From contig DATBKU010000038.1 of assembly GCA_036555725.1 (NCBI GenBank), forward strand, positions 1 through 64,000: DNA of 64,000 nucleotides. The letters run 5' to 3'. How positions within the stretch are numbered: position 1 is the stretch's first letter; the number at the start of each line of letters is the position of its first letter. Source of the stretch: CALAED01 sp036555725 (GTDB taxonomy: Bacteria > Actinomycetota > Actinomycetes > Streptosporangiales > Streptosporangiaceae). A program made the translations under genes and the position numbers. Shown here in pieces: positions 8,498 to 17,585 of the stretch. The notes beneath the pieces are model-generated. The model was not told the origin of the DNA, did not search any database, and saw nothing but the letters and a program-made list of their open reading frames with translations.

Positions 8498-9124
8498 ATG
8501 TCAGCCATCTTCGATTGGGCAACGCCGGAGAATCTCCAGCCGGAGCCGATCACGCTCGAGATCTGGCAGAAGCTGCCCGAGGCCTACTGCCGCCAGGTCG
8601 AGGTCGTGAACGGCCAGGCGATCCGCTGTGAGGCGCCGAGCAGACCACATCAGAAGGCAGCACGCCGACTCGCCGACATGATCGAATCGGCCGCCGACCA
8701 GCACATGAACCAGAAGCGGGGTTCTTGCCTGGACGTGGACACAGACTTCGACGTCACGCTGTGGGAACTGCCGAAGACCACGATCAGGCGCCCGGATCTC
8801 GCCTTGTACGACTGCGCTCCGGACGATGTACGTCCACTGCCCGCCTCGCACGTAAAGATCGTTGTCGAAGTCGTCTCGCCGGGGAACGAAAAGGTCGACA
8901 CCGGCGACAAGATGGCCGAGTACGCCCTCGCGGGTATTCCGTGGTATTGGGTCGTATGGGTCTCGGACAACCGGGTGACATCGATCGATGTCCACGTCCT
9001 CGACCACACGCTGGGTGCTTACCGGCTCCACCACGTGTTCGAGCCCGCCGGCACGAGGTCTCAAGTGGACGTCCCCATCAGGATCAAGCTGAACTGGGCC
9101 CGCCTCGCAGACCTGACCCGATGA
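8498..9124 (+). CDS. Uma2 family nuclease-like protein (DUF820)
   Basis: This 208-residue protein has a restriction-endonuclease-like fold of the Uma2/DUF820 family. It begins with a typical ITLEIWQKLPEAYCRQVEVVNGQAI segment. Putative PD-(D/E)XK residues lie in RRPDLALYD near 100 and VKIVVEVVSPGNEKVDTGDKMAEYALAGIPWYWVV near 121-155. Uma2 proteins are abundant in actinomycetes and cyanobacteria, often near mobile DNA, and their cellular role is unclear. No partner gene is adjacent: a 165-base gap separates it from the DinB-like gene, and the TetR gene converges on its 3' side. Confidence 0.82.
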   Translation: MSAIFDWATPENLQPEPITLEIWQKLPEAYCRQVEVVNGQAIRCEAPSRPHQKAARRLADMIESAADQHMNQKRGSCLDVDTDFDVTLWELPKTTIRRPDLALYDCAPDDVRPLPASHVKIVVEVVSPGNEKVDTGDKMAEYALAGIPWYWVVWVSDNRVTSIDVHVLDHTLGAYRLHHVFEPAGTRSQVDVPIRIKLNWARLADLTR

Positions 9125-9163
9125 CACGCGCCATGACTGCATCGGGGCCGGCGGCATCCGTCA

Positions 9164-9814
9164 TCAGGACGGCTGCGCTGTCAGTGCGCCGTGCAGGAAC
9201 ACCTCCACCAGGTCCGCCGTGGCGAGCACCGGCTGGTCTCGGTCACGCGCTTGGGTGAACAACAACCCGAGAAACAGCGCCGCGATCTGGTTTGGGGGTC
9301 GCCGCAAGGCGTGCCGGTCGGGTTCCAGGAGTTCGGCCACCGCGGCGCCGACCTTGGCCAGTGATTTCTCCCGTCCCATGCCCCGTTCCGTGCTCATGTC
9401 CGTGCCAGTGGTCTGTTGCCGGGAGGGGGCCTGACGTCGGCGGTGGCCGGAGGCGTGCAACGAACCCGCGACCGCGCCGAGGCGGACCAGGTGGGCCTGC
9501 AGCGCTTCGGCCGACTGCGCCAGCCGTTCGGCCAGCGGCTGATCGAGGTCGATACAGCCCAGTTCACGGATCGCGTGGTCGGGGCTGAGCGCCTCGGCCA
9601 TGCAGGCGTCCAGCAGTTCTTCCTTGTCGGCGAAGACACGGAAGATCGTGGCCTCTCCGATCCCGGCGACCCGGGCGATCGTGCTGGTGGTGACGGCGGC
9701 GCCGTGATCGGCGATCAGCGGCAGGGCGGCCGCGATGATCATCTCTCGGCGTTGGTCGGGACTCATGCTCGGCGCGCGGCGCCGGGTACGCGGTGTCTCT
9801 GTCATCTCTGTCAT
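9164..9814 (-). CDS. TetR family transcriptional repressor
   Basis: This protein of about 216 residues has an N-terminal TetR HTH: RREMIIAAALPLIADHGAAVTTSTIARVAGIGEATIFRVFADKEELLDACM, approximately residues 18-68. The C-terminal ligand domain is variable and includes a low-complexity RHRRRQAPSRQQ-like stretch near 130. I chose the Met at 9814 (MTEMTETP); the Met at 9844 would lie inside the operator palindrome. Two GAGTGAGTACTCACTC-type operators sit 10-60 bases upstream, pointing to autorepression. The divergent gene is the DGPF-sigma pair, which starts about 240 bases beyond the operators and may share control. No transporter or enzyme target lies next to it. Confidence 0.85.
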   Translation of the reverse strand: MTEMTETPRTRRRAPSMSPDQRREMIIAAALPLIADHGAAVTTSTIARVAGIGEATIFRVFADKEELLDACMAEALSPDHAIRELGCIDLDQPLAERLAQSAEALQAHLVRLGAVAGSLHASGHRRRQAPSRQQTTGTDMSTERGMGREKSLAKVGAAVAELLEPDRHALRRPPNQIAALFLGLLFTQARDRDQPVLATADLVEVFLHGALTAQPS

Positions 9815-9824
9815 GCGCCCCAAC

Positions 9825-9852
9825 ATTACGGAGTGAGTACTCACTCCGTAAT
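9825..9852. promoter_or_regulatory. TetR operator 1, perfect 28-bp palindrome
   Basis: The 28 bases are fully self-complementary about the point between 9838 and 9839; the core is GGAGTGAGTACTCACTCC. It lies immediately upstream of the TetR gene and covers the region where its promoter should be. Binding by that TetR is inferred from position and symmetry. Confidence 0.75.
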
Positions 9853-9857
9853 GGAGA

Positions 9858-9871
9858 AGTGAGTACTCACT
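9858..9871. promoter_or_regulatory. TetR operator 2
   Basis: AGTGAGTACTCACT is a perfect 14-bp palindrome repeating the core of operator 1. The two centres are 26 bp apart (about 2.5 helical turns), so dimers would bind on roughly opposite faces. It is probably a second, weaker site for the same repressor. Confidence 0.7.
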
Positions 9872-10109
9872 CCTGTCCGGGATGCGGGGCGTTTGTGGTC
9901 AAACATGTGTCCGCGCACGGGGGTTGGGTCAGTCCTGCGGAGTGAGCGCGCGGCCCTCGTGACCGCGGTGCGCGCGTCGCAGGGGCGTTGACGGCCAGCA
10001 GCAGGCCGGAGAAATCGGCACGCTTGTGGATGTCGAGGATGTAGTGCTGGTTTCGTCCCAGGGACACGCGTGGCCACGACCGGCCGCGTGCCGAAGAAGG
10101 AGAACTACC

Positions 10110-10517
10110 ATGAAGTATCTGCTGCTCAAGCACTACCGAGGTGGCCCGGCCCCCGCCGTCGACTGGGCACCGATGGACCAATGGACGCCGGAGGAGATCG
10201 ACGCCCACGTGCAGTTCATGCGCGACTTCGCAGCCCGCTTGGAAGAGACGGGTGAGTTCGTCGACACCCAGGCATTGGCGCCCGAGGGCGCGTTCGTGCG
10301 GTATGACGGCCAGGGGCGCCCACCGGTGACCGATGGTCCGTTCGCCGAGACCAAAGACCTCATCGCCGGCTGGTACATCATCGACGTGGAGTCCTGGGAC
10401 CGCGCGGTCCAGCTGGCCGGGGAGTTGTCCGCCGCGCCCGGGGCCGGCGGCGAGCCGATCCACGAGTGGCTCGAGGTTCGGCCGTTTCTTACCGGGTCGT
10501 CCCCGGTGACCGAGTGA
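10110..10517 (+). CDS. YciI-like DGPF-domain protein
   Basis: This 135-residue YCII/DGPF-domain protein begins MKYLLLKHYRGG and contains the defining VTDGPFAETKDLIAGWYIIDVES motif near residues 73-95. These small dimeric proteins are found next to ECF42-group sigma factors and are thought to work with them, although the mechanism is not established. A strong AGAAGGAG site (10094-10101) precedes the ATG. The stop codon overlaps the GTG of the sigma-factor gene by 4 bases, so the two are translationally coupled. Confidence 0.88.
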   Translation: MKYLLLKHYRGGPAPAVDWAPMDQWTPEEIDAHVQFMRDFAARLEETGEFVDTQALAPEGAFVRYDGQGRPPVTDGPFAETKDLIAGWYIIDVESWDRAVQLAGELSAAPGAGGEPIHEWLEVRPFLTGSSPVTE

Positions 10518-11659
10518 ACGAGTCGCTGCTGCGGGAGTTGGTGCCCGCGGTGATCGGTGTCCTTGTCCGGCGCGGAGCCGACTTCGCGTCTGCTGAGGAT
10601 GCCGTGCAGGAAGCCTTGATCCGGGCGCTGGACATCTGGCCGGACGATCCACCTCGCGATCCGAAGGGATGGCTGGTCGCGGTCGCGTGGCACAAGTTCC
10701 TCGACGCCGCCCGTGCCGAGGCGTCGCGGCGGGGGCGGGAATTCGCCGTGGAGGTCGAGCCTCCCGCCGGTTCGGCGTCCGCCAAGGATGACACGCTGCG
10801 GCTCTATTTCCTGTGTGCGCACCCCACCCTGCCGCACGGTTCGGCCGTCGCCTTGACGCTGCGCGCGGTTGGTGGCCTGACCACGCGGCAGATCGCGGCG
10901 GCATACCTCGTGCCCGAGGCGACCATGGCGCAGCGGATCAGCCGGGCCAAACGGCGGATCGCGGGGCTCCGGCTCGATCAGCCCGGCGATCTCGGGACGG
11001 TGCTGCGGGTGCTCTACCTCGTGTTCAACGAGGGATACGGCGGGGACGTCGACCTGGCGGCCGAGGCGATCCGTCTCACCCGCCAGCTCGTCGCCTTGAC
11101 CGGCGAGCCTGAGGTCTCGGGGCTGCTCGCGCTCATGCTGTTGCACCATGCGCGTCGCGCTTCTCGCACCGGCCCGGGAGGTCGCCTGGTACCGCTCGGT
11201 GAGCAGGACCGATCGCGCTGGGACACCGGCCTGATCACCGAGGGGGTGGCGATTCTGCAGGCCACGCTGGCCCGCGACCGGCTGGGCGAATACCAGGCGC
11301 AGGCCGCGATCGCCGCCCTGCACGTGGACGCCCGGAGCACCGCCGAGACGGACTGGGTGCAGATCGTGGAGTGGTACGACGAACTGCTGCGCCTCACCGG
11401 CAGCCCGGTGGTGCGGCTCAACCGCGCGGTGGCGGTCGGGGAAGCCGACGGACCGCAGGCCGGCCTGGCGGCGCTGGCTGAGGTGAGCCCCGACCTGCCC
11501 CGGTACGCCGCAGTGGTGGCATACCTGCACGAACGCGCCGGTGACCTCGAACACGCCGCCGAGTTGTACGCCGAAGCCTCCCGCGCCGCTACCAGCGTGC
11601 CCGAGCGCGACCACCTCACCCGAGAAGCCGCACGGGTGCGGCAACTGCTGCGTCCGTGA
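10514..11659 (+). CDS. ECF42-type RNA polymerase sigma factor
   Basis: This 381-residue sigma factor has sigma-2 near residues 10-75 (VLVRRGADFASAEDAVQEALIRALDIWP) and sigma-4 near 110-170 (LTTRQIAAAYLVPEATMAQRISRAKRRI). A long C-terminal TPR-like extension (DUF6596-type, about 175-381) includes LYLVFNEGYGG and LNRAVAVGEADGPQAGLAAL. That architecture plus the coupled DGPF gene is diagnostic of group ECF42, in which the C-terminal domain is believed to replace a classical anti-sigma factor. GTG at 10514 is preferred because it overlaps the upstream stop as GTGA; open frame continues upstream inside the DGPF gene. Confidence 0.9.
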   Translation: MNESLLRELVPAVIGVLVRRGADFASAEDAVQEALIRALDIWPDDPPRDPKGWLVAVAWHKFLDAARAEASRRGREFAVEVEPPAGSASAKDDTLRLYFLCAHPTLPHGSAVALTLRAVGGLTTRQIAAAYLVPEATMAQRISRAKRRIAGLRLDQPGDLGTVLRVLYLVFNEGYGGDVDLAAEAIRLTRQLVALTGEPEVSGLLALMLLHHARRASRTGPGGRLVPLGEQDRSRWDTGLITEGVAILQATLARDRLGEYQAQAAIAALHVDARSTAETDWVQIVEWYDELLRLTGSPVVRLNRAVAVGEADGPQAGLAALAEVSPDLPRYAAVVAYLHERAGDLEHAAELYAEASRAATSVPERDHLTREAARVRQLLRP

Positions 11660-11766
11660 GCGCGGCATCCGCCCACACACCGGTGCTCGTCACAGCGCAA
11701 GCCGGACTTATCCACGCCGGACTGGCGGCCAAGGAAGGGCTGCTCAGAGGGCGTCAGCCGTGACTT

Positions 11767-12591
11767 CTAGGAGGCGACGAAGCACAGGTGGGGGTGGGAG
11801 GAGTTGACGATTTCCATGAGGGGCTGGGTAGCCGAGGCTGCGCCGCGGACGGTGACGTCAATGCCGGTCTGAGCGATTTTGTGGAGGTTGAGGAATGCCG
11901 CGTGGCTCAGGAATGTGGTCACCTCTAGGTCGATGACCACGCCCGTGCCGAAGGGCAGATGGGGCAGCGCCCACGCGATCCGCTGCACGGCGGACGTGTC
12001 GAGATCGCCTTCGGCGTACAGCGCCCCGTCGTCGGCGAACAGCCGGAATTGGGGCACCGGGCTCGTGCTCGACAAAAGCGGGTGCAGGGTCGCGGTATGG
12101 CGAAGCCGGTCGATGTCGACCCGTTCGCGGTCGAAGGCACACAACCCGGTGACCGGGTTCTCCGACATGAAGCGATCAGCGGCCAGTTCCCAACGCAGCC
12201 AGGACTGAAAGCGCTGGTCACCGCTCACGAGTGAAGTGTTGTCCGCGGCGACCCGAATCCCGGTGTACCCCTCGGCCTGCGCCTCCGCCAAGGCCTGCGC
12301 GAAGGTGGCGCGCTGGCGACCCGCGTCGACAATCCCCGATGGGCCGTAGATCTCCTTGATGCTCGCTACCTGGAGCACCCCCGCATCGATGAGATGGTCC
12401 AGCTCGCCGAGCCCGTTGATGTCAGGGTCCTCGGCCACATAGATCAGCCGCTCACCCATCGCCGCCCCGTCGGCCAGGAACCCGCGGGCCAGCGCCGCGA
12501 ACTGATCGGGGCCGCTGAAGACCCACCCGATGTGGTCATGCGGTGCCATGCCGATCAGCTCAACGTGAGTGCCGTTGTGGCGCACAAGCAT
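11767..12591 (-). CDS. MEDS sensory domain - STAS domain protein
   Basis: This 274-residue protein has an N-terminal MEDS (DcmR-type sensory) domain, recognisable by HDHIGWVFSGPDQFAALARGFLADGAAMGERLIYVAED near 18-55 and by GRQRATFAQALAEAQAEGYTGIRVAADNT. A C-terminal STAS/anti-sigma-antagonist-like domain (about 185-274) contains GVVIDLEVTTFLSHAAFLNLHKIA. Such proteins are thought to link ligand or redox sensing to sigma-factor partner switching in actinomycetes. The usual phosphorylatable Ser of antagonists is replaced by TTFLSHAA, so phospho-control is uncertain. ATG at 12591 is chosen because GGAGGGGG lies just upstream. Confidence 0.8.
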   Translation of the reverse strand: MLVRHNGTHVELIGMAPHDHIGWVFSGPDQFAALARGFLADGAAMGERLIYVAEDPDINGLGELDHLIDAGVLQVASIKEIYGPSGIVDAGRQRATFAQALAEAQAEGYTGIRVAADNTSLVSGDQRFQSWLRWELAADRFMSENPVTGLCAFDRERVDIDRLRHTATLHPLLSSTSPVPQFRLFADDGALYAEGDLDTSAVQRIAWALPHLPFGTGVVIDLEVTTFLSHAAFLNLHKIAQTGIDVTVRGAASATQPLMEIVNSSHPHLCFVAS

Positions 12592-12741
12592 CCCTCCCCC
12601 TCCGGCCATGACCGAGCGGCCGCGACAGGAGCTAAGGGCCGGAGCGTCCGCGCATCCATTAGATTACGCCCACAAGGGGCCGGAGGACTGCACCACGATC
12701 AAGATCAACACGGCCGCAAGCTCGACGGACACGCCTCGCCG

Positions 12742-12757
12742 CGCGCTGCGCAGCGCG
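12742..12757. terminator. 16-bp GC palindrome after the LLM-SCP2 gene
   Basis: CGCGCTGCGCAGCGCG is a perfect palindrome 15 bases past the stop of the minus-strand LLM-SCP2 gene. It has no T-run. A terminator role is inferred from position only. Confidence 0.3.
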
Positions 12758-12771
12758 TTGAGAAACCGGGC

Positions 12772-14502
12772 TCAGTACGGCGATGGGCCGCCGAACATCT
12801 CAGACAGCCGCGGAGCCAGGTCGATATCGCCGCGGATCTTCATCCGGCCGTCTATAAGGAGCTTGGCCGGGCTGACGACCCCGGCCAGCACCCGCAGGTA
12901 GTCGGCGGCGGACGTCTCGATCGTCAATGCCGCGTCGCGGGGATGGCCGGCCCGGGCGCGCGCCCGGCCGTTCCGTACCTCGATCGTCCACGCGGTCGCG
13001 CTGCCGTCCGTACGGTTCAGCCGGAACTCCAGCTCGCCCTGGAAGCCGCCGCCGGCCGCCGGGTTGTACGAGCGGGCCATGCCGCCGAACAGCACACGCT
13101 GCATCGGGAGGCCGAAGCGACGCTCGATCTCGGCGTCAGAGCGGCCCCGCAGCATGCGCGCCAGTCCGCGTATGCCACGGCGACGCGCGGCGGCACGGGC
13201 GTCGGCGCGGGCCGCCGCCAGCGTGGCGCCCAGCCCGGCCGGGCGGCGGTGGACGCGGCCGGTCCGGGCGAGCTCGGCCTCCTCGTCGATGCGGTAGCCG
13301 GTGGCCGGTTCGCGGGCGGGCGAACGGCGGGCCAGGGCGGCGTCGATAGCCGGTGCCAGCCGGGCCGACTTGGCCTGCTCCCGCTCGGCGCGGCCGTCGG
13401 CGAACTCCGGGATGACCTTCGTGCCGATCAGCTCGAGACTCTCGCAGATGTGCTCGTGCTTGTTGGGTCCGGCCTGCAATACGAAGATCACCTGGTCGAC
13501 ACCGGCCGCCTCGTACCGCCGCACCAGCTCGCCGACCTGCGCGGGCGTGCCGACCGCGCCGCGCAGCGAGCCGATGTTGACGCCGAGCGGGCTCTGGTTC
13601 GCCACGATGGCCGCGCGGTCGAAACCCCGCTCGGCGCGGTGCCGTACGAACTCGTCCCACACGTTCGTACGGCCCGGATCGTGCGGCGTGGCGCCGTAGT
13701 AGTGCGCGAGTGCGAAGCCGAAGAAATGGGCCCCGTCGATACCGCGCTCGATGGCGGTCCGCTCGTCCTCGTGCACCATCATCGGCAGCACCACGGCAAC
13801 GTTCGGGTTGACGCTGAACCCGGCCGGCACGCACTCCTCCGACTCCAGCAGCCGGTAGTACTCGGTGACCCACTTGCCGGCGTCCTCGGGCTCGACGAAC
13901 GAGAACGACAGCGCGCCGATGCCGTTGCGGGCGGCGAAGTGGATCGTCTCGCGGCGCGAGCAGGCCACCCACAGCGGCGGGTGCGGCTTCTGCACCGTCT
14001 TGGGGATCACGTTGCGCGGCGGCATCTGGACGTACGGCGAGTTCCACCCGGCGAACGGCTCCTCGACGAACATGCGGGTGACCGCGTCGATGGCGTCCTG
14101 CCACATGGCGCGCTTCTCGGGGCGACGGACCCCGAAGCCGCCGAGCTCCGCGCTGGCGCTGCCCTCGCCGGTGCCGAAGTCGACCCGGCCGTCGGAGACC
14201 AGGTCGAGGGTCGCGATGCGCTCGGCGATCCGGGCCGGGTGATTGACGTTCGGGGGCAGCTGGACGATGCCGTGGCCGAGCCGGATCCGGCTGGTGCGCT
14301 GGCTGGCGGCGGCGAGGAAGACCTCGGGGGCGCTGGAGTGGCTGTACTCCTCCAGGAAGTGGTGCTCGACCTCCCACACGTAGTCGAACCCCACCCGGTC
14401 GGCGATCTCGATCTGCTCCAGGGCGTCCTTGTAGAGCCGGTGCTCCTCGCCGTGGTCCCAGGGCCGCGGCAGCTGATGCTCGTAGAAGATGCCAAAGCGC
14501 AT
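12772..14502 (-). CDS. LLM-class flavin oxidoreductase fused to an SCP2-like domain
   Basis: This 576-residue protein has two parts. Residues 1 to about 365 form a luciferase-like monooxygenase: MRFGIFYEHQLPRPW, WEVEHHFLEEYSHSSAPEVFLAAASQ, VSDGRVDFGTGEGSASAELGGFG and LWVACSRRETIHFAARNGIGAL. Residues of about 470-576 resemble an SCP2 sterol-carrier-like lipid-binding domain (GGFQGELEFRLNRTDGSATAWTIEVRNGRARAR, AALTIETSAADYLRVLAGVVSPAKLLIDGRMKIRGD). A charged Ala/Arg-rich linker near 400-460 joins them. The fusion suggests a hydrophobic substrate presented to the flavin enzyme (inference). Translation starts at the MRFGIF methionine as in the family; the frame is open further upstream. Confidence 0.85.
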   Translation of the reverse strand: MRFGIFYEHQLPRPWDHGEEHRLYKDALEQIEIADRVGFDYVWEVEHHFLEEYSHSSAPEVFLAAASQRTSRIRLGHGIVQLPPNVNHPARIAERIATLDLVSDGRVDFGTGEGSASAELGGFGVRRPEKRAMWQDAIDAVTRMFVEEPFAGWNSPYVQMPPRNVIPKTVQKPHPPLWVACSRRETIHFAARNGIGALSFSFVEPEDAGKWVTEYYRLLESEECVPAGFSVNPNVAVVLPMMVHEDERTAIERGIDGAHFFGFALAHYYGATPHDPGRTNVWDEFVRHRAERGFDRAAIVANQSPLGVNIGSLRGAVGTPAQVGELVRRYEAAGVDQVIFVLQAGPNKHEHICESLELIGTKVIPEFADGRAEREQAKSARLAPAIDAALARRSPAREPATGYRIDEEAELARTGRVHRRPAGLGATLAAARADARAAARRRGIRGLARMLRGRSDAEIERRFGLPMQRVLFGGMARSYNPAAGGGFQGELEFRLNRTDGSATAWTIEVRNGRARARAGHPRDAALTIETSAADYLRVLAGVVSPAKLLIDGRMKIRGDIDLAPRLSEMFGGPSPY

Positions 14503-14640
14503 GTACGGCCTCCCGAAACAGAACCCGGTGCTAACCCTGGACCGTAGGTCCAATAGTCGCCAGACCCAAGTTGCGCAGACAACCTTATGGCGCACGCGCC
14601 GGTATGGCTGGGGCCATTAGGGACCCGGCATGCTAGAGAG

Positions 14641-17499
14641 GTGGCGATAGTCAGCCCGATCTTCGCGGGCCGTACGTCGGAACTGGCCGCCCTCACCGAG
14701 GCGTTCGCCCAGGTCCGCGAGGGCACACCGAGGGCCGTCCTGGTGGGCGGCGAGGCCGGCGGCGGCAAGACCCGCCTGATCACCGAGTTCGTCGACAAGA
14801 TCGGCGGTGAAGCGCAGGTGCTCACCGGCGGCTGCGTGGAGATGATGGGCACGGCCGACCTGCCGTACGCCCCGTTCACCGCGATCCTGCGTCACCTCGT
14901 CCGGCGCCTCGGTGTCGACGATGTCGTCGCGCTGGTGCCGGGCGGCTCCGGGCGCGACCTGGCCCGGCTGCTCCCGGAGTTCGGCGCGGCACCGGACGAC
15001 CGCGACACCGGAACGACACAGGGCCGGCTGTTCGAGCAGTTCCTCGGGCTGTTCGAGAACCTGGCCGGCAAGGAGCCGTTGGCGCTCGTCGTGGAGGACG
15101 CGCACTGGGCCGATCGCTCCACCCGCGACCTGATGGCGTTCCTGGCGCGGAACCTGCGTGACGCCGCCGTACTGGTTGTCGTCACCTACCGGTCCGACGA
15201 CCTGCACCGCACCCATCCACTGCGCCCGCTGCTGGCTGAGCTGGACCGGCTGCCGTGGGTGACCCGCCTCGACCTGGGCCGACTGACCAGGTCCGAAGTC
15301 GCCGACCAGCTCACCGGCATCCTCGGGCAGCCGCCCGAATCGTCGCTGGTCGAGCAGGCGTACGCGCGCGCCGACGGCATCCCGCTGTTCGTCGAGGCGA
15401 TGGTCGACGCCGAAGGGCGGGTCGTCGAGGATCTCCCCGAGTCGCTGCGCGACCTGCTCCTGGGCAGCGTGCACCGGCTGCCGGACGAGACGCAGCGGGT
15501 ACTGCTCGCGGCCAGCACGAGCTCGTCCGGGGTAAGCCACGGGCTGCTCGGCGCGGTCACCGGTCTGGACGACGCCGGACTGGCGGCGGCGGTACGCCCG
15601 GCGGTCACGGCCAACGTGCTGGTCGCCGACGCCGACGGGTACTCCTATCGGCACGCGCTGATCGGCGAGGCGGTGCACGAGGAGTTCCTCCCCGGCGAGC
15701 ACACCCAGACGCACCGCAGGTTCGCCGAGGCGCTGGAGGCGAACCCCGCGCTGGCGCGGCGCGGCGCCGCCGAGCTGGCGCTGCATTGGCACTGCGCCCG
15801 CGACACCCCGCGCGCCCTGTCCGCGGCCTGGGCGGCCGCCGGCGAGTTCCGCCGGGCGTTCGCCTACGCCGAGCGGCTGGCGATGCTGGAGCGCGTGCTG
15901 GAGCTGTGGGATCAGGTACCGGACGCCGCCGAGCGGATCGGCGCCGAACTCATCGACGTCCTGGAGGCGGCCGCCGGCGCCGCGATCGCCGGGGGCGAGC
16001 CGGCCCGCGGGCTGGGGGTCGTCGGCATCGCACTCGCCCAGGTCGACGCCGAACAGGACCCGGAGCGCGCCGCGCGGCTGCTGGCGCTGCGCGCGGCCCT
16101 CCGCAAGCGCGACGGCCAGCCGGGCAGCGTGGACGACTACCGCGCCGCCGAGCGGCTGCTGCCCGAGCCGACCGCCGCCCGGGCGCGGATGCTGGCCTAT
16201 CTCGGCGCCGAGCTCATCCTGCAGGGCCGCAACATCGAGGGCCGCCCGATCGTGGAGGAGGCCATCGACCTCGCCCGCCGCGTCGGGGACGAGTACCGCG
16301 AGACCGACGCCCTGCTTTCGCTGGCCATCGCGCTGAACCACCAAGGCGAGATCGACGCCGCCCTGGCCTCGTTCGAGGAGGGGCGGCGCCGGGCCGAACG
16401 GCTCGGCTCCGGCCGGCTGCTGCCCCGCGCCCTGCTCAACCTCTCCGACTTCCTGCTCGGCCTGGGCCAGGCCGAACGGGCCGCCGAGGTCGCCCGAGAG
16501 GGCATCACGCAGGCCAGGCGCTTCGGGCGGACCCGCGCCGAGGGCGTGTACGCGGTGGTCAACCTGGCCGAGCCGCAGCTCCAGCTCGGCCGCTGGGACG
16601 AGGCAGCGGAGACCCTCGAGCAGCTGGACGACGGCGCCGACCTGCCCGCCGGGCTGGCCAACATGGTCACCCGGCTGCGCGCCGAGATCGCGGTGCGCAA
16701 GGGCGCGGACGAGATCGCCGATCGGCTGCTCGCGGTGCTGCGGGACGATATCGCCCGGGAGGAGATCCTCCCCCAGGACGCGCTGAGCTGCGCCGAACTC
16801 ATCATCCGCGGCCGGCTCGCCCGCGACGACGTGGCCGGCGCGCTCGCGGACACCGAGGCGGCACTGTGGGGGCGCCGCATCCCGGACGGCCCGCGCTACG
16901 TCTGGCCGCTGCTCGCCGTGGGGATGCGGGCATGCGCGGCGGATCCGGATGGCGCGCCGCGGCTCCGCGAGCGGCTGGTGGAGCTCGCCGCCGGGCTCCC
17001 GGTGCAAACGCCCGTGCAGCGGGCCTACCGGCGGCTGTACGCCGCGGAAGCCGACCGCGACGCCGCCTCCTTCGACGCGGTGGCCGCCGCGTGGCGCGAG
17101 CTGGGTGATCCCTATCTGGAGGCGGACGCGCTGTTCCGCGCGGCGGAGGCGCTGGTACGGACCGACAGGGACGCGGCGGCCGAGCGGCTGGGCCGCGCGG
17201 CCGCGCTCGCCCACCGGCTCGGGGCCGCCCCGCTGCACGGCCAGATCGAGGACCTCGCGCGGCGGGCCCGGATCCCGCTGGCGGGAGCCCGTACGGAGAG
17301 CCCGTTGGGCCTCACGCCGCGTGAACTGGACGTGCTACGGCTGGTGGCCGCAGGGCGCAGCAACCGGCAGATCGCCGACGAGCTGTTCATCTCCGCCAAG
17401 ACCGCGAGCGTGCACGTCTCCAACATCCTGAGCAAGCTCGGTGTCACCGGGCGAGGCGAGGCCGCGGCCACCGCGCATCGCCTGCATCTTTTCGACTGA
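14641..17499 (+). CDS. LAL-type LuxR transcriptional regulator, copy 1
   Basis: This large ATP-binding LuxR regulator (about 952 residues) begins IFAGRTSELAALTEAFAQV. The Walker A motif is GGEAGGGKTRL near 37-47 (the usual V is G) and Walker B is LALVVEDAHWADRST near 143. A long TPR-like middle follows. The C-terminal LuxR HTH is LTPRELDVLRLVAAGRSNRQIADELFISAKTASVHVSNILSKLGV. LAL proteins respond to unknown inducers and activate antibiotic or catabolic genes. It is paralogous to the next two LAL genes. GTG at 14641 is my best start, but its AGAGAG site is too close; ATG 14587 is the alternative. It is divergent from the LLM-SCP2 gene. Confidence 0.88.
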   Translation: MAIVSPIFAGRTSELAALTEAFAQVREGTPRAVLVGGEAGGGKTRLITEFVDKIGGEAQVLTGGCVEMMGTADLPYAPFTAILRHLVRRLGVDDVVALVPGGSGRDLARLLPEFGAAPDDRDTGTTQGRLFEQFLGLFENLAGKEPLALVVEDAHWADRSTRDLMAFLARNLRDAAVLVVVTYRSDDLHRTHPLRPLLAELDRLPWVTRLDLGRLTRSEVADQLTGILGQPPESSLVEQAYARADGIPLFVEAMVDAEGRVVEDLPESLRDLLLGSVHRLPDETQRVLLAASTSSSGVSHGLLGAVTGLDDAGLAAAVRPAVTANVLVADADGYSYRHALIGEAVHEEFLPGEHTQTHRRFAEALEANPALARRGAAELALHWHCARDTPRALSAAWAAAGEFRRAFAYAERLAMLERVLELWDQVPDAAERIGAELIDVLEAAAGAAIAGGEPARGLGVVGIALAQVDAEQDPERAARLLALRAALRKRDGQPGSVDDYRAAERLLPEPTAARARMLAYLGAELILQGRNIEGRPIVEEAIDLARRVGDEYRETDALLSLAIALNHQGEIDAALASFEEGRRRAERLGSGRLLPRALLNLSDFLLGLGQAERAAEVAREGITQARRFGRTRAEGVYAVVNLAEPQLQLGRWDEAAETLEQLDDGADLPAGLANMVTRLRAEIAVRKGADEIADRLLAVLRDDIAREEILPQDALSCAELIIRGRLARDDVAGALADTEAALWGRRIPDGPRYVWPLLAVGMRACAADPDGAPRLRERLVELAAGLPVQTPVQRAYRRLYAAEADRDAASFDAVAAAWRELGDPYLEADALFRAAEALVRTDRDAAAERLGRAAALAHRLGAAPLHGQIEDLARRARIPLAGARTESPLGLTPRELDVLRLVAAGRSNRQIADELFISAKTASVHVSNILSKLGVTGRGEAAATAHRLHLFD

Positions 17500-17585
17500 C
17501 GAAGGCCGCCTGACCTAATGCAGACGATCTTGAGGGCGGACGGTAATTCGTACGAACTGTCGGATCCGGATGGCATCCTTAACAG

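Noticed and set aside
12394..14547. A 717-codon plus-strand frame opposite the LLM-SCP2 gene
   Set aside because: Its composition is that of an antisense frame, and the minus-strand protein has full LLM motifs.
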